From Marinobacter nanhaiticus D15-8W (GTDB lineage Bacteria; Pseudomonadota; Gammaproteobacteria; Pseudomonadales; Oleiphilaceae), in assembly GCF_036511935.1 (NCBI RefSeq), contig NZ_AP028878.1:3658001-3722000 (forward strand): a stretch of 64,000 bases of DNA, given 5' to 3'. Both the position numbers and the translations under genes were made by a program. Below are positions 1 to 8,253 of the stretch, one piece after another; position 1 is the first letter of the stretch; every line of letters starts with the position of its first letter. Under the pieces are notes generated by a model. That model was not told where the DNA came from. It saw nothing but the letters and a program-made list of their open reading frames with translations, and did not search any database.

Positions 1-177
1 TTAATCCCGTCCACCTTCCCGCCTGAAAAGGTGGAAGGCTTTGGTGGCAACACGCTGTTTGGACGTCCGGCACAGCCTGCGGAAGTCGCGCCGCTGTATG
101 TCTTCCTCGCCTCTCCCGCTGCCAGTTTCGTAGCTGGCGAGATTTACGGCGTCACTGGCGGCAGCAAGCAGCTCTAG
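1..177 (+). CDS. Short-chain dehydrogenase/reductase, C-terminal end only
   Basis: Only the last 58 codons lie in the window; the gene begins upstream. The reading frame runs from base 1 to a TAG. The text LFGRPAQPAEVAPLYVFLAS followed by GEIYGVTGG is the usual end of a classical SDR: a Gly-Arg-Pro turn, a helix, then the strand and Gly-Gly that close the Rossmann fold. The long insertion before it (TFPPEKVEGFGG) resembles YghA/GsaB-type oxidoreductases that carry an extended substrate loop. No catalytic Tyr-x3-Lys is visible because it lies upstream. The substrate cannot be inferred. It converges on the sigma-54 regulator gene 19 bp away. Confidence 0.8.
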   Translation, partial: LIPSTFPPEKVEGFGGNTLFGRPAQPAEVAPLYVFLASPAASFVAGEIYGVTGGSKQL

Positions 178-196
178 GCGTCCAGCGCGGGAGACG

Positions 197-1651
197 CTAT
201 GCGTCTTCCCGCTCGTAATCGCGCAGCCGGTTGTAGAGGGTCTTCAGGCTGACCCCGAGCACCTGTGCTGCGCGATCCTTGCGACCACCGGTTTCCTTCA
301 GCGTCGCCAGGATGAGGTTCTTCTCCATTTCTGCCACCGAGGTGCCGATATTGACGGTCAGACTCGGGCCACTCTCGCCGTGTGTACTCGCGGGTTCACG
401 GATCTCGGCCGGCAGGTCGTCTATTCGGATAGTGCCATCCGCCATGATGTGGGCACGCTGGATGACGTTCCGGAGTTCCCGCAGATTGCCCGGCCAGTGG
501 TAGTCTTCAAGCACCCTTAATGCTTCAGGAGCGAGCTGGGTATTGCAGTCCGCCTCGGCATTCAACTCTTCAAGGAATCGGGCCGCCAGTAACGGGATAT
601 CCCCTTCACGCTCACGAAGCGGCGGCAGCCTGATGGGAAAAACCTGGATACGGTAGAGCAGGTCCGCGCGCAAATTGCCGGCTTCGACTTCCTGTTCCGG
701 CATCCTGTTGGAGGCACAAACGACCCGCACATCCGCCTGCTGGGCACGGCTGCTCCCGACGCGCACGAACTCGTGGGTTTCCAGCACGCGAAGCAGTTTC
801 ACCTGAAGCTCCAGGGGCATCTCGGTAATTTCGTCCAGGAACAGGGTGCCGCCATGGGCGCGTTCGAACACACCCTGATGATCCTTTACGGCGCCGGTAA
901 AGCTGCCCTTGTCATGGCCAAACAGTTCGCTCTCGATAAGCTGCGGGGAGATCGCCCCGCAATTGACCGGCAGGAACGGCTTGTCCCTGCGGTTACTCTG
1001 TTCATGGATGGCGCGCGCCACCACTTCTTTACCCGTTCCGCTATCGCCCGTAACGAGCACCGCTGCGGACGTAGGCGCTACCCGGCGGATCTGTTCGGCG
1101 ATGGACCGCATGGTTGGGGAATCGCTCAGCACCAGATCCCAGGCGCTGGCTTCGGGTTCGTCGGCCTCGGTATTACGTGGATGACGGCTATCCGAAGGCT
1201 CGGTTTCGGGGTCGAGCCGAGTCGATTGTTCCTCATGCGCTGGCCCGCGCAGGGTCGCCCAGAGATGTTCGGTGCGAACCGGATTCTCCAGATAAGCCGA
1301 GGCGCCGCGAGCCCTCGCCTGCTGGGCAAACAGACCTCGCTCGTCCTGGCCGATGACCACGACCCTGGCCCCCTGCTTCGCAGCTTCTTCGACCAGCGAC
1401 AGATCGCTTGCCGTTCCGCGCCCCACGTCCAGCACGGCCAGGCCCGGTTTTAGCTCCCGTAGTACCTGCAATGCATAGCCTGCATTCTGCGTAAAGGTGG
1501 CCGTGCAGTTACGCGTATCGGGTATTTCGGACAGGTTGAGGGAGGTATCGGCATGGCCCAGAACCAGCATGTGGTTCGCGGCGACGGGAGGCGCGTCGTC
1601 GGAAGGGTATCCGGCGGAACAGGAGGTTTTTGAATCCTCTATCACGCTCAT
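197..1651 (-). CDS. Sigma-54-dependent transcriptional activator with degenerate receiver
   Basis: 484 residues. Residues about 27-135 look like a CheY-type receiver with a possible phospho-acceptor (AVLDVG), but the N-terminal acidic pair is absent (MLVLGHADT) and the Lys of the usual YLxKP motif is Asn (YLENP). The AAA+ domain (about 172-400) has Walker A GDSGTGKE, Walker B TLFLDE and the sigma-54 contact loop as GSFTGA rather than GAFTGA. A Fis-type helix-turn-helix closes the protein ([19 protein letters not shown]). The family binds enhancers and remodels sigma-54 RNA polymerase. Targets are unknown; no sigma-54 promoter was recognised nearby. With the receiver degraded, activation by a classical histidine kinase is uncertain. 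Confidence 0.9.
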   Translation of the reverse strand: MSVIEDSKTSCSAGYPSDDAPPVAANHMLVLGHADTSLNLSEIPDTRNCTATFTQNAGYALQVLRELKPGLAVLDVGRGTASDLSLVEEAAKQGARVVVIGQDERGLFAQQARARGASAYLENPVRTEHLWATLRGPAHEEQSTRLDPETEPSDSRHPRNTEADEPEASAWDLVLSDSPTMRSIAEQIRRVAPTSAAVLVTGDSGTGKEVVARAIHEQSNRRDKPFLPVNCGAISPQLIESELFGHDKGSFTGAVKDHQGVFERAHGGTLFLDEITEMPLELQVKLLRVLETHEFVRVGSSRAQQADVRVVCASNRMPEQEVEAGNLRADLLYRIQVFPIRLPPLREREGDIPLLAARFLEELNAEADCNTQLAPEALRVLEDYHWPGNLRELRNVIQRAHIMADGTIRIDDLPAEIREPASTHGESGPSLTVNIGTSVAEMEKNLILATLKETGGRKDRAAQVLGVSLKTLYNRLRDYEREDA

Positions 1652-2271
1652 CCTTCACGCTCCTTGCAGTCACATTCAACTGACGGCGGGTTTCATTCGA
1701 CTGAAAACGAGGCGGTCAAACGAAACTGCTTTATGGTGGAGAATGTAGTTTTCGATCCTTGAAACACCTTCGACCAACCTTTTTTCGTGACTTAAGAGCA
1801 CCGATTGGCCGCGAGGTAAAGACTTCACCTCTACCCTATAGCGCCCGCTTCCAGTCCCGCATTAACCCAGGTTGAAGCCTCTTTAACGGATCCGTTGGGG
1901 AGGGTTCGATAGGTCCACCCCCATTCTCTGTACCTAACAACCGATAGCGCTCCAACGGCAAACTTTGCAACACGACTTGTAGGATTTACCGACCGAAAAC
2001 CATGCCGGGGCGCTGCCCTGGCAGTAAAACGCCTCGGGTGGACGACCACTGCGACCGTACGTCCGCATCAGGATTAAACAGAGCTAACATCTTGCTCCGC
2101 GCAACCCGGCCGTTGGCGGCATTTACCGGCCGGGTATCTAAAAACACGTTCATGGGATTACGACCTGGCCCAGTCTTCGCTTCTACTAAAAGTGAAGTCT
2201 GCTCTTAGTGTCGAGGACGCCAATCGTCCTCAGGTGAATGATCCACAACCAAGCAGAGAAGGAGCGTTGCT
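1652..2271. other. Intergenic region, 620 bp, with two hairpins
   Basis: No convincing gene. The ORFs that cross it have no RBS and no recognisable protein features. Two perfect inverted repeats are visible. One has a 9-bp stem (ACCCGGCCG at 2104-2112 with CGGCCGGGT at 2127-2135, 14-nt loop). The other has a 7-bp stem (GAGGACG at 2213-2219 with CGTCCTC at 2225-2231, 5-nt loop) and ends 41 bases before the CBS gene, so it would sit in that gene's 5' leader. The region must hold the divergent promoters of the sigma-54 activator and the CBS gene, but I cannot place them securely. Confidence 0.5.
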
Positions 2272-2694
2272 ATGGATATCAGGGAAATCATGAATGCAGA
2301 CGTAAAATTGGTCACGCCGTCCACCACGCTCAAGGACGCCGCAGCACAGATGGCACAGCGCGGTATCGGCTTCTTGCCGATCGGTGAAGATAAGCTGGCC
2401 GGAACCATTACCGACCGGGACATTGCGCTCCGTGGCGTCGCCCAGGGTCTCGATGTCAGTGTTACCACCGTCGCAGACATCATGACGGATAACGTGCTCT
2501 ACTGTTTCGACGACACCGATGTGGAAGCCGTGGCCAAGAATATGGGCGAGAAGCAGGTGCGCCGCATGCCAGTGGTCGACGCGGACAAGCGCCTCGTCGG
2601 CATCGTCAGTATTGGCGACATGGTGCCACACCTGCAAGCCGACACCTGCAAGAACGTGTTCGCCGGGATCACCGCCCACAGCAAGGCGGCCTGA
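2272..2694 (+). CDS. CBS-domain protein (tandem CBS pair)
   Basis: 140 residues made almost entirely of two CBS motifs: about 7-60 (IMNADVKLVTPSTTLKDAA to TITDRDIALR) and about 72-125 (IMTDNVLYCFDDTDVEAVA to GIVSIGDM). Tandem CBS pairs form a Bateman module that usually binds adenosine nucleotides; stand-alone versions are often stress or energy-state sensors. An AGAAGGAG ribosome-binding site sits 7-9 bases before the ATG. The gene is monocistronic, followed 30 bp later by a strong terminator. There is no fused enzyme or channel domain, so the partner is unknown. Confidence 0.92.
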   Translation: MDIREIMNADVKLVTPSTTLKDAAAQMAQRGIGFLPIGEDKLAGTITDRDIALRGVAQGLDVSVTTVADIMTDNVLYCFDDTDVEAVAKNMGEKQVRRMPVVDADKRLVGIVSIGDMVPHLQADTCKNVFAGITAHSKAA

Positions 2695-2724
2695 TAGACA
2701 TCCTTGGCAGGGGAACACGAAGTC

Positions 2725-2755
2725 AAAGCCCGGCTCCCAGCCGGGCTTTCTTATG
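2725..2755 (+). terminator. Rho-independent terminator of the CBS gene
   Basis: Perfect 11-bp stem AAAGCCCGGCT / AGCCGGGCTTT (2725-2735 with 2739-2749), 3-nt CCC loop, followed by CTTA. It lies 30 bp after the CBS stop. Confidence 0.85.
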
Positions 2756-2823
2756 GAAGAAAGGAAAACATAAGGGATTGGAAACAGGAAAACATCACGC
2801 TCCGGACGGCAGAAGGGACGTAT

Positions 2824-3366
2824 CTAACGGATACCGCTGGTTTCGTCGAGGCGATGCTCTCGCATGTCTTCCACCAGTTCGCGACGACGATCGTACAGCC
2901 GCTGGCTAAAATCCACTGTCGTCAGGGCCTGCAACTCAGGGAACAGGATCTCCTCCTCGTAGTTTGCCTGTTGCGTGAAATGCCGTTGGAGGGTCTTCAC
3001 TTTGGCGCCAAATAACGGGTCGCCAGGGGCCTGGCCGTCGAGCGTGTCCATGATTACCTTGAGGGTGTAATGCTCAACAAGCGACTCATCGAGTTGCGCC
3101 CGCTGGCCGGGTGTCGCGGCGGTCCGCATCCCCGGATAGAAGACCTCCTCCTTCAGGACCAGGTAGATCGTGAGCTGGTCACAGATGGCCTGTAGCAGGA
3201 CGGTCAAATCGTTCTGCTGCTGGTGATGGCCAATACGATCGAACAAGCGCCGGATGTGCCGGTGTTCAGCCTGTAATTGACTCATCGCATCCATCGGATG
3301 GATGGTTTTTCCCTGGATAGCCGCCTTGCCTGAGGCATATCCCATTGCATGCCCTCGCTTCGCCAT
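2824..3366 (-). CDS. Hemerythrin-like HHE-domain protein, iron ligands apparently lost
   Basis: 180 residues; residues about 28-160 align by eye with bacterial hemerythrin-like proteins (QLQAEHRHIRRLFDRI, EEVFYPGMR, EEEILFPEL). Family members bind a di-iron centre through His and Glu/Asp and sense oxygen, NO or iron. Here the segment that normally reads His-x3-Glu before EExFYP is YLVLKEEVFYP (His to Tyr, Glu to Lys), and the second one before EEExxFP has Gln and Asn (QQANYEEEILFP). The helical scaffold is kept while several ligands are gone, so binding of a normal di-iron site is doubtful. The first ATG has no strong RBS; Met8 and Met25 are alternatives. A structural or regulatory role is possible. 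Confidence 0.8.
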   Translation of the reverse strand: MAKRGHAMGYASGKAAIQGKTIHPMDAMSQLQAEHRHIRRLFDRIGHHQQQNDLTVLLQAICDQLTIYLVLKEEVFYPGMRTAATPGQRAQLDESLVEHYTLKVIMDTLDGQAPGDPLFGAKVKTLQRHFTQQANYEEEILFPELQALTTVDFSQRLYDRRRELVEDMREHRLDETSGIR

Positions 3367-3528
3367 TGTTCCGCGCTTTGAATACCTGTTACTCCCCTTA
3401 ACGCAGCAAGAGACACGCCAACTCCCGATCCGGGCACAGTGCGTCGATGAACAGGCGGGCGCCGGCGTCTCAAATCGTCAGACCGACAAAGCCGCAATAA
3501 AAGTGTGATCAGCTATGAACTATAGTGA

Positions 3529-3678
3529 AACCAGCAGATCGGCGGCTACGTCCTGATCGAAGCGGAGGACTTCGAGCAGGCTATGAAGATCGCCGGGAGC
3601 TGCTATCGGCGAATCGGCACGATCAAGGTTCGGCCCATCGACGAGGACACATTGAGGGAAGAAGGTCGTTACGACTGA
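3529..3678 (+). pseudogene. Remnant of a YCII-domain protein (C-terminal part)
   Basis: A 49-codon open frame after an in-frame TGA (3526-3528) reads GGYVLIEAEDFEQAMKIAG then GTIKVRPID and ends RYD-stop. This is the pattern of the second half of YCII/YciI-like proteins (GGFxxIEA, helix, strand with EVRPI). There is no start codon with an RBS and no trace of the N-terminal half (including the catalytic His region) upstream. I read it as a truncated relic. Confidence 0.6.
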
Positions 3679-3809
3679 TCATAGGCAATGACGACCTTCG
3701 CAGCCCCGGTCTATACTCAGGTTCCTTGAGGCCTCTCGAAATTCATTTCGGCCGATAAAGACACCAGACAGTTAACCTATAAAAAGACGCAAAGAATGGA
3801 AGCATAACG

Positions 3810-5090
3810 ATGAAACCAGAAACACTGGCACTCCACGCAGGGTTCAGCGGCGATCCGACGACCCATGCAGCCACGACACCGATCTATCAGACCACCTCGT
3901 ACACATTCGACGACACCCAGCACGGCGCCGACCTGTTTGACCTCAAGGTCCAGGGCAACATCTATACGCGGATCATGAATCCCACCAATGCCGTACTGGA
4001 AGAGCGCATGGCCAAACTCGAAGGCGGGGTTGGCGCGCTGGCCGTAGCTTCAGGCATGGCCGCGATCACCTACGCGCTGCAAACCATTTGCCGCGTCGGT
4101 CACAATATCGTCAGCACCAGCCAACTCTACGGCGGCACCTATAACCTGTTTGCGCACTCGCTACCCAACCAGGGCATCGAAACCCGCTTTACCCAGCACG
4201 ATGATTTCGATGCGGTGGAAAAGGCCATCGACGACAACACCCGCGCCCTTTTCTGCGAATCCATCGGCAATCCGGCCGGCAACGTGGTGGATATCGAGCG
4301 CTGGGCGGAGATCGCCCATAGCCACGGCATCCCGCTGATCGTCGACAATACGGTGGCCACGCCTTTCCTGTGTCGTCCGTTCGAGCACGGGGCGGATATC
4401 GTGATTCACTCGCTGACCAAGTACATTGGCGGTCACGGTACGACCGTCGCGGGTGTAATCGTGGATTCGGGCATCTTCGACTGGAAAGCCAACGCCGCGA
4501 AGTTCCCCATGCTCAACGAGCCCGATCCGTCCTATCACGGCGTGATCTACACCGAGGCCCTGGGCGAGGCCGCGTTTATCGGCCGCTGCCGTGTCGTGCC
4601 CCTGCGCAATACCGGGGCGGCGCTGTCGCCGTTCAATGCTTTCCTGATCATGCAGGGACTGGAAACCCTGGCACTGCGCATGGAGCGTCACTGCGAGAAT
4701 GCCGAAAAGGTGGCCGCGTTCCTGGAGCAACATCCAAAAGTGGAATGGGTCAATTACGCCGCCCTGAGAAGCAGCCCGTACAACGAAACCTGCGAGAAGA
4801 TCTGCGGTGGGAAAGCATCGGGCATCCTCAGTTTCGGCATCCAGGGTGGGTTTGAGGCCGGTGCCCGCTTTATCGACGCGCTCAAGCTGATCTACCGCCT
4901 GGTGAACATCGGCGACGCCAAGTCACTGGCGTGTCACCCGGCCTCCACCACCCACCGCCAGCTCAATGCCGAAGAACTCAAGAGCGCCGGGGTCAGCGAA
5001 GACCTGGTGCGCCTGTCCATCGGTATCGAGCATGTGGACGATATTATCGAGGATATCGAACAGGCCCTCGAAACCGCCTGCGGGAAGTAA
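3810..5090 (+). CDS. metY: O-acetylhomoserine aminocarboxypropyltransferase / sulfhydrylase
   Basis: 426 residues, the normal length for MetY of the Cys/Met-metabolism PLP family. It would make homocysteine from O-acetylhomoserine and sulfide (or use related thiols) in the cytoplasm. The PLP lysine is K204 in SLTKYIGGHGT. The N-terminus LALHAGF...TTPIYQTTSY and the C-terminal SLACHPASTTHRQL and VRLSIGIE are family signatures. It stands alone: no other methionine gene is beside it. The RBS (AAGAATGGAAG) is moderate. A hairpin follows the stop codon. Confidence 0.95.
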   Translation: MKPETLALHAGFSGDPTTHAATTPIYQTTSYTFDDTQHGADLFDLKVQGNIYTRIMNPTNAVLEERMAKLEGGVGALAVASGMAAITYALQTICRVGHNIVSTSQLYGGTYNLFAHSLPNQGIETRFTQHDDFDAVEKAIDDNTRALFCESIGNPAGNVVDIERWAEIAHSHGIPLIVDNTVATPFLCRPFEHGADIVIHSLTKYIGGHGTTVAGVIVDSGIFDWKANAAKFPMLNEPDPSYHGVIYTEALGEAAFIGRCRVVPLRNTGAALSPFNAFLIMQGLETLALRMERHCENAEKVAAFLEQHPKVEWVNYAALRSSPYNETCEKICGGKASGILSFGIQGGFEAGARFIDALKLIYRLVNIGDAKSLACHPASTTHRQLNAEELKSAGVSEDLVRLSIGIEHVDDIIEDIEQALETACGK

Positions 5091-5097
5091 ATTTTTA

Positions 5098-5132
5098 TCC
5101 GGCGCTCGCTGCACAGGTCGGCAGGCGCCGGA
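5098..5132. terminator. Hairpin between convergent metY and VOC genes
   Basis: Perfect 8-bp stem TCCGGCGC (5098-5105) / GCGCCGGA (5125-5132) with a 19-nt loop. Read on the minus strand it is followed by TAAAAATTTA, so it would mainly end transcripts of the VOC gene. Next to it is a perfect 14-bp palindrome (TCGGCCTAGGCCGA, 5134-5147) that overlaps the VOC stop codon. Confidence 0.5.
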
Positions 5133-5138
5133 ATCGGC

Positions 5139-5546
5139 CTAGGCCGAAGGCATCTGACTGGGATCCATCCAGAATATCTCCCAGATGTGGCCATCCAGAT
5201 CCTCGAACGACCGGCAGTACATGAAGCCATGGTCCTCCGTCTCCCGTGCGATCTTTCCGCCGGCCGCCAGCGCCTTTTCGGTCAGCGCATCGACGGCCTC
5301 CCGGCTATCTTCCTGTAACGCGAGCAGCACTTCCGTTGCTTTATGGGCGTCGACAATTTCTTTCTGCGTGAAGCGCCGAATACTGTCGGGTGTGTGCAGC
5401 ATGGCGTAGATCGTATCCGAAATGACGAGGGACGCGGCCTCGTCATTGGTGAACTGGGGATTGAAGCGATAACCCAGGGCCTCGAAGAAGCCCATGGACT
5501 GCTTGAGATCCGACACGGTCATGTTGACGAAGATGGCACTGGACAT
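5139..5546 (-). CDS. VOC-family (glyoxalase/bleomycin-resistance fold) protein
   Basis: 135 residues from the start MSSAIFVNMTV, chosen because GGAG sits 8 bases upstream; a longer frame to 5609 has no RBS. It has the two beta-alpha-beta-beta-beta modules of the vicinal oxygen chelate fold: FVNMTVSDLKQSMGFFEALGY at the start, HGFMYCRSFEDLDGHIWEIFW near the end, the last being a classic VOC strand carrying a Glu metal ligand. The family spans isomerases, dioxygenases and antibiotic-binding proteins; the substrate cannot be inferred. Length and style fit the 'lactoylglutathione lyase-like' subgroup close to PhnB. It converges on metY. Confidence 0.88.
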   Translation of the reverse strand: MSSAIFVNMTVSDLKQSMGFFEALGYRFNPQFTNDEAASLVISDTIYAMLHTPDSIRRFTQKEIVDAHKATEVLLALQEDSREAVDALTEKALAAGGKIARETEDHGFMYCRSFEDLDGHIWEIFWMDPSQMPSA

Positions 5547-5824
5547 ACGGGAGTCTCCAATTTGCGTCGTTGTATGAACAACAGGGTCTATAAACTGTCT
5601 CTCCTGCAAGCTGTCATTGCAGGGACGTTGTATCGAAACGGAAAAGCACTCAAACCCACTTTCCAGTCGGCTGGTTTGATCTGATCGAACAGCAGGGATG
5701 AAAATCGACAGGATTCGAAAACAGCTATGGAATTTTTACCGTACATCGCTAAAGTCGCACCTTGCCGGGCTCGATAGCCCAAGAGGCGAACTTGCTCTCA
5801 TCATTCCGGATTCGATGGCACCAT

Positions 5825-5865
5825 GGTTTGATCGATAACGGTTTGATCAATAACGGTTTGATCGG
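5825..5865. repeat. 15-bp tandem repeat, 2.7 copies
   Basis: GGTTTGATCGATAAC (5825-5839), GGTTTGATCAATAAC (5840-5854) and GGTTTGATCGG (5855-5865). It lies in the 418-bp gap upstream of the exchanger gene; nothing else was recognised in that gap. A weak open frame crosses it and ends in the ATGA that starts the exchanger. Confidence 0.7.
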
Positions 5866-5964
5866 CCACCCTTCAATCGCCAACTATTCCTCTGAAAGCC
5901 ATTTCATGAATAACCGTTTCACCAAAAATTACTTCATTAACAAAACAGGAACTGGACCCGGTTT

Positions 5965-6930
5965 ATGACCCTCGCTTTCATCGCTGTTATTGCAGGACTG
6001 GCGCTTCTTGTGTGGAGCGCCGATCGTTTTGTGGATGGCGCAGCCGCAACCGCGCGACACTTCGGTATGCCGGCGCTGCTGATCGGCATGGTCGTCGTGG
6101 GCTTCGGTACCTCGGCGCCGGAGATGGTGGTTTCTGCCCTGGCAGCCTCACAAGGCAACCCGGGCATTGCCCTGGGGAACGCCTATGGTTCGAACATCAC
6201 CAATATCGCACTGATCCTGGGGCTGACAGCAGTCATTGCGCCCATCGCCGTGCACTCACAGATCCTACGCAAGGAACTGCCGCTACTTACCCTGGTGACG
6301 GTGCTCGCAGCCTGGCAACTCTGGGACGGCACAGTGACGCGGTTGGAAGCGATTATCCTGCTGGTCGTGTTTGCCGGGCTAATGGGCTGGACTATCGTGC
6401 AGGGGATGCGTCAGAAGGACGACCCTCTCGGCAGCGAGATGGAGCAGGAGCTAAACGCCAGCCCCATGCCGCTGAACCGCTCCCTGCTCTGGCTTATCGT
6501 GGGATTGGTACTGCTGATCATCAGCTCCCGCATCCTCGTCTGGGGCGCGGTGGAAATCGCCCGCGGATTCGGGGTGACAGACCTGATCATCGGCCTCACG
6601 ATTATTGCGGTGGGCACGTCATTGCCGGAGTTGGCGTCCTCGATCATCGCAACCCGCAAGGGCGAACATGACCTGGCCCTCGGCAACGTGCTCGGTTCCA
6701 ACCTGTTCAACACCCTGGCCGTGGTGGGCATCGCCGGCGTCATCCACCCCATGTCCGTCGGACCGGAAGTGTTCTGGCGCGACATCATGGTGATGGCGGC
6801 GCTGACCCTCTCGCTGTTCGTAATCGGCTACGGCTTCCGTGGGCAGGGCCGGGTCAACCGTTTCGAGGGCGCCGCGCTGATCGCCGCCTACATTGCCTAT
6901 ACCGCATACCTGGTAACGACGGCGTTCTAG
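5965..6930 (+). CDS. Calcium/sodium antiporter (YrbG/CaCA family)
   Basis: 321 residues, about ten membrane segments, in the typical inverted-repeat layout of the Ca2+:cation antiporter superfamily. The two alpha repeats are clear: GFGTSAPEMVVSALAASQGNP with GNAYGSNITNIALILG in the first half, and AVGTSLPELASSIIATRKGE with GNVLGSNLFNTLAVVG in the second; the acidic residues of GTSxPE and the Asn of GSNxxN are the ion ligands. The length equals that of E. coli YrbG (about 325). It would move Ca2+ out across the inner membrane against Na+ or H+. It stands alone; a 9-bp-stem hairpin follows. Confidence 0.93.
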   Translation: MTLAFIAVIAGLALLVWSADRFVDGAAATARHFGMPALLIGMVVVGFGTSAPEMVVSALAASQGNPGIALGNAYGSNITNIALILGLTAVIAPIAVHSQILRKELPLLTLVTVLAAWQLWDGTVTRLEAIILLVVFAGLMGWTIVQGMRQKDDPLGSEMEQELNASPMPLNRSLLWLIVGLVLLIISSRILVWGAVEIARGFGVTDLIIGLTIIAVGTSLPELASSIIATRKGEHDLALGNVLGSNLFNTLAVVGIAGVIHPMSVGPEVFWRDIMVMAALTLSLFVIGYGFRGQGRVNRFEGAALIAAYIAYTAYLVTTAF

Positions 6931-6952
6931 CATCGACAGGTGCAAGGAGTGA

Positions 6953-6985
6953 CGGGCTGCATTCGCAGCTATAGCGTGCAGCCCG
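6953..6985. terminator. Hairpin after the antiporter gene
   Basis: Perfect 9-bp stem CGGGCTGCA (6953-6961) / TGCAGCCCG (6977-6985), 15-nt loop, no T-run. It starts 22 bp after the antiporter stop, so it is a possible terminator or RNA-stabilising hairpin. Confidence 0.4.
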
Positions 6986-7169
6986 GGTTCAAAGCCTGAC
7001 CTGTTAGCGGTTGCTTCGCCCCTGAGCGTTGTGAAACGTGGCCGTATGATCGCGCCTTTCAACAACTTATGACAATTCAGATCGCAGTTTTTGTTGTTTT
7101 TGCGCCCGCCGTCCGATAGGGTTCAAAACCGCTCTCCTGAACAATTCTTGTACACGTTAACGATCTGCG

Positions 7170-8252
7170 ATGCATAACACGCGAGAAACCCGGCGAAAGT
7201 TGGCCCAACCCCATCGCAAGGCGGTGCTGGTTGCCTTGCTTTGCATTACTGCCATTTCCGGCATTCTCTTCGGCATCGTAAATCTCCAGCGCGCCAATAT
7301 GCCCCTGGCCCTGGCGGAACTTGCCATGTCGGCTTATTCCCTCTTCCTGTTGGCCCGGGTTCGTCGCACTGCCGTTCTCCAACGCTGGATCTACGCTTAC
7401 TCCATCCCGTTCTTCACCACGATGATGTTTGCCCTGACCACCGAACGGGCCACGATCACGGTGTTTGGCTGGGTACTGCTGATTCCGCTGCTCTCGCACC
7501 TGCTCCACGGCCGGCGTATGGGATTGGCCATCTCGGTGTTCTATGTGGGGGTCGCAGCGACCATCTTCCTCGTCAAGTACCATGACGCACCGGCGTTGAT
7601 GCAACCTGCGCCCATATTGAACATGGTGATTCTCACCCTGTGCCTGGTAACTTTCTCCCATGTCTATGAGGTCAGCCGGGAACGCTCGGAACTCAAGCTG
7701 TTACACATGGCCAATACCGATGTGCTGACCGGGCTGAACAATCGCGCCATGCTGCAGGATGTTTTCGAAAGGGAAGAGGCCCGCGCCCGACGGGAAGCCA
7801 CGCCGTTAGCGGTGGTCGTGTTGGACCTGGATCATTTCAAGGATGTGAACGACCAGCACGGTCACGACGTCGGCGACCAGGCGCTGATCTTCGTTGCGGA
7901 ACTGATTCGCAAGCGGTTACGCAAAACCGACCTGGGCTGCCGCTTGGGAGGTGAGGAGTTTGGGATCCTGCTGCCATCGACCGACAGCAGGCAGGCCTAT
8001 TCACTCTGCGAGGATTTGCGCGCCGCGCTGGAAGGTCATCCCCTCAGGGTGGGCAGCATCGAAATACCGCTCACCATGAGTCTAGGGATCGCGGAACTGG
8101 GTGCGGATGGCCGCACCCTGCGGGCTTTGTTAGCTAGCGCCGACCATCGACTTTATGAGGCGAAGGCGATGGGCCGGAACCGGGTCGTCGGACCCGAGCA
8201 GCCGGCCGTTGCAGATGAACGGCCCGCACCGCCGGCAATGCTCGACACCTAA
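7170..8252 (+). CDS. Membrane-bound diguanylate cyclase (GGDEF)
   Basis: 360 residues. Residues about 18-165 are five or six hydrophobic segments forming a small membrane sensor module; the GGDEF domain covers about 180-340. The active site reads GGEEF, which is catalytically competent in this family. An inhibitory I-site RxxD (RKTD) sits exactly five residues before it, so product inhibition by c-di-GMP is expected. Metal-binding DLDHFKDVND and substrate-binding DVLTGLNNR are intact. It makes c-di-GMP from two GTP at the inner membrane face. No clear RBS precedes the ATG. It meets the lipoprotein gene tail to tail with 1 bp between stops. Confidence 0.92.
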   Translation: MHNTRETRRKLAQPHRKAVLVALLCITAISGILFGIVNLQRANMPLALAELAMSAYSLFLLARVRRTAVLQRWIYAYSIPFFTTMMFALTTERATITVFGWVLLIPLLSHLLHGRRMGLAISVFYVGVAATIFLVKYHDAPALMQPAPILNMVILTLCLVTFSHVYEVSRERSELKLLHMANTDVLTGLNNRAMLQDVFEREEARARREATPLAVVVLDLDHFKDVNDQHGHDVGDQALIFVAELIRKRLRKTDLGCRLGGEEFGILLPSTDSRQAYSLCEDLRAALEGHPLRVGSIEIPLTMSLGIAELGADGRTLRALLASADHRLYEAKAMGRNRVVGPEQPAVADERPAPPAMLDT

Positions 8253-8253
8253 A

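Noticed and set aside
1831..2208. Two short overlapping frames in the gap before the CBS gene
   Set aside because: No RBS, no homology pattern, opposite strands overlapping each other.
5825..5865. CRISPR array
   Set aside because: Repeat units are 15 bp and directly adjacent with no spacers; no cas genes.
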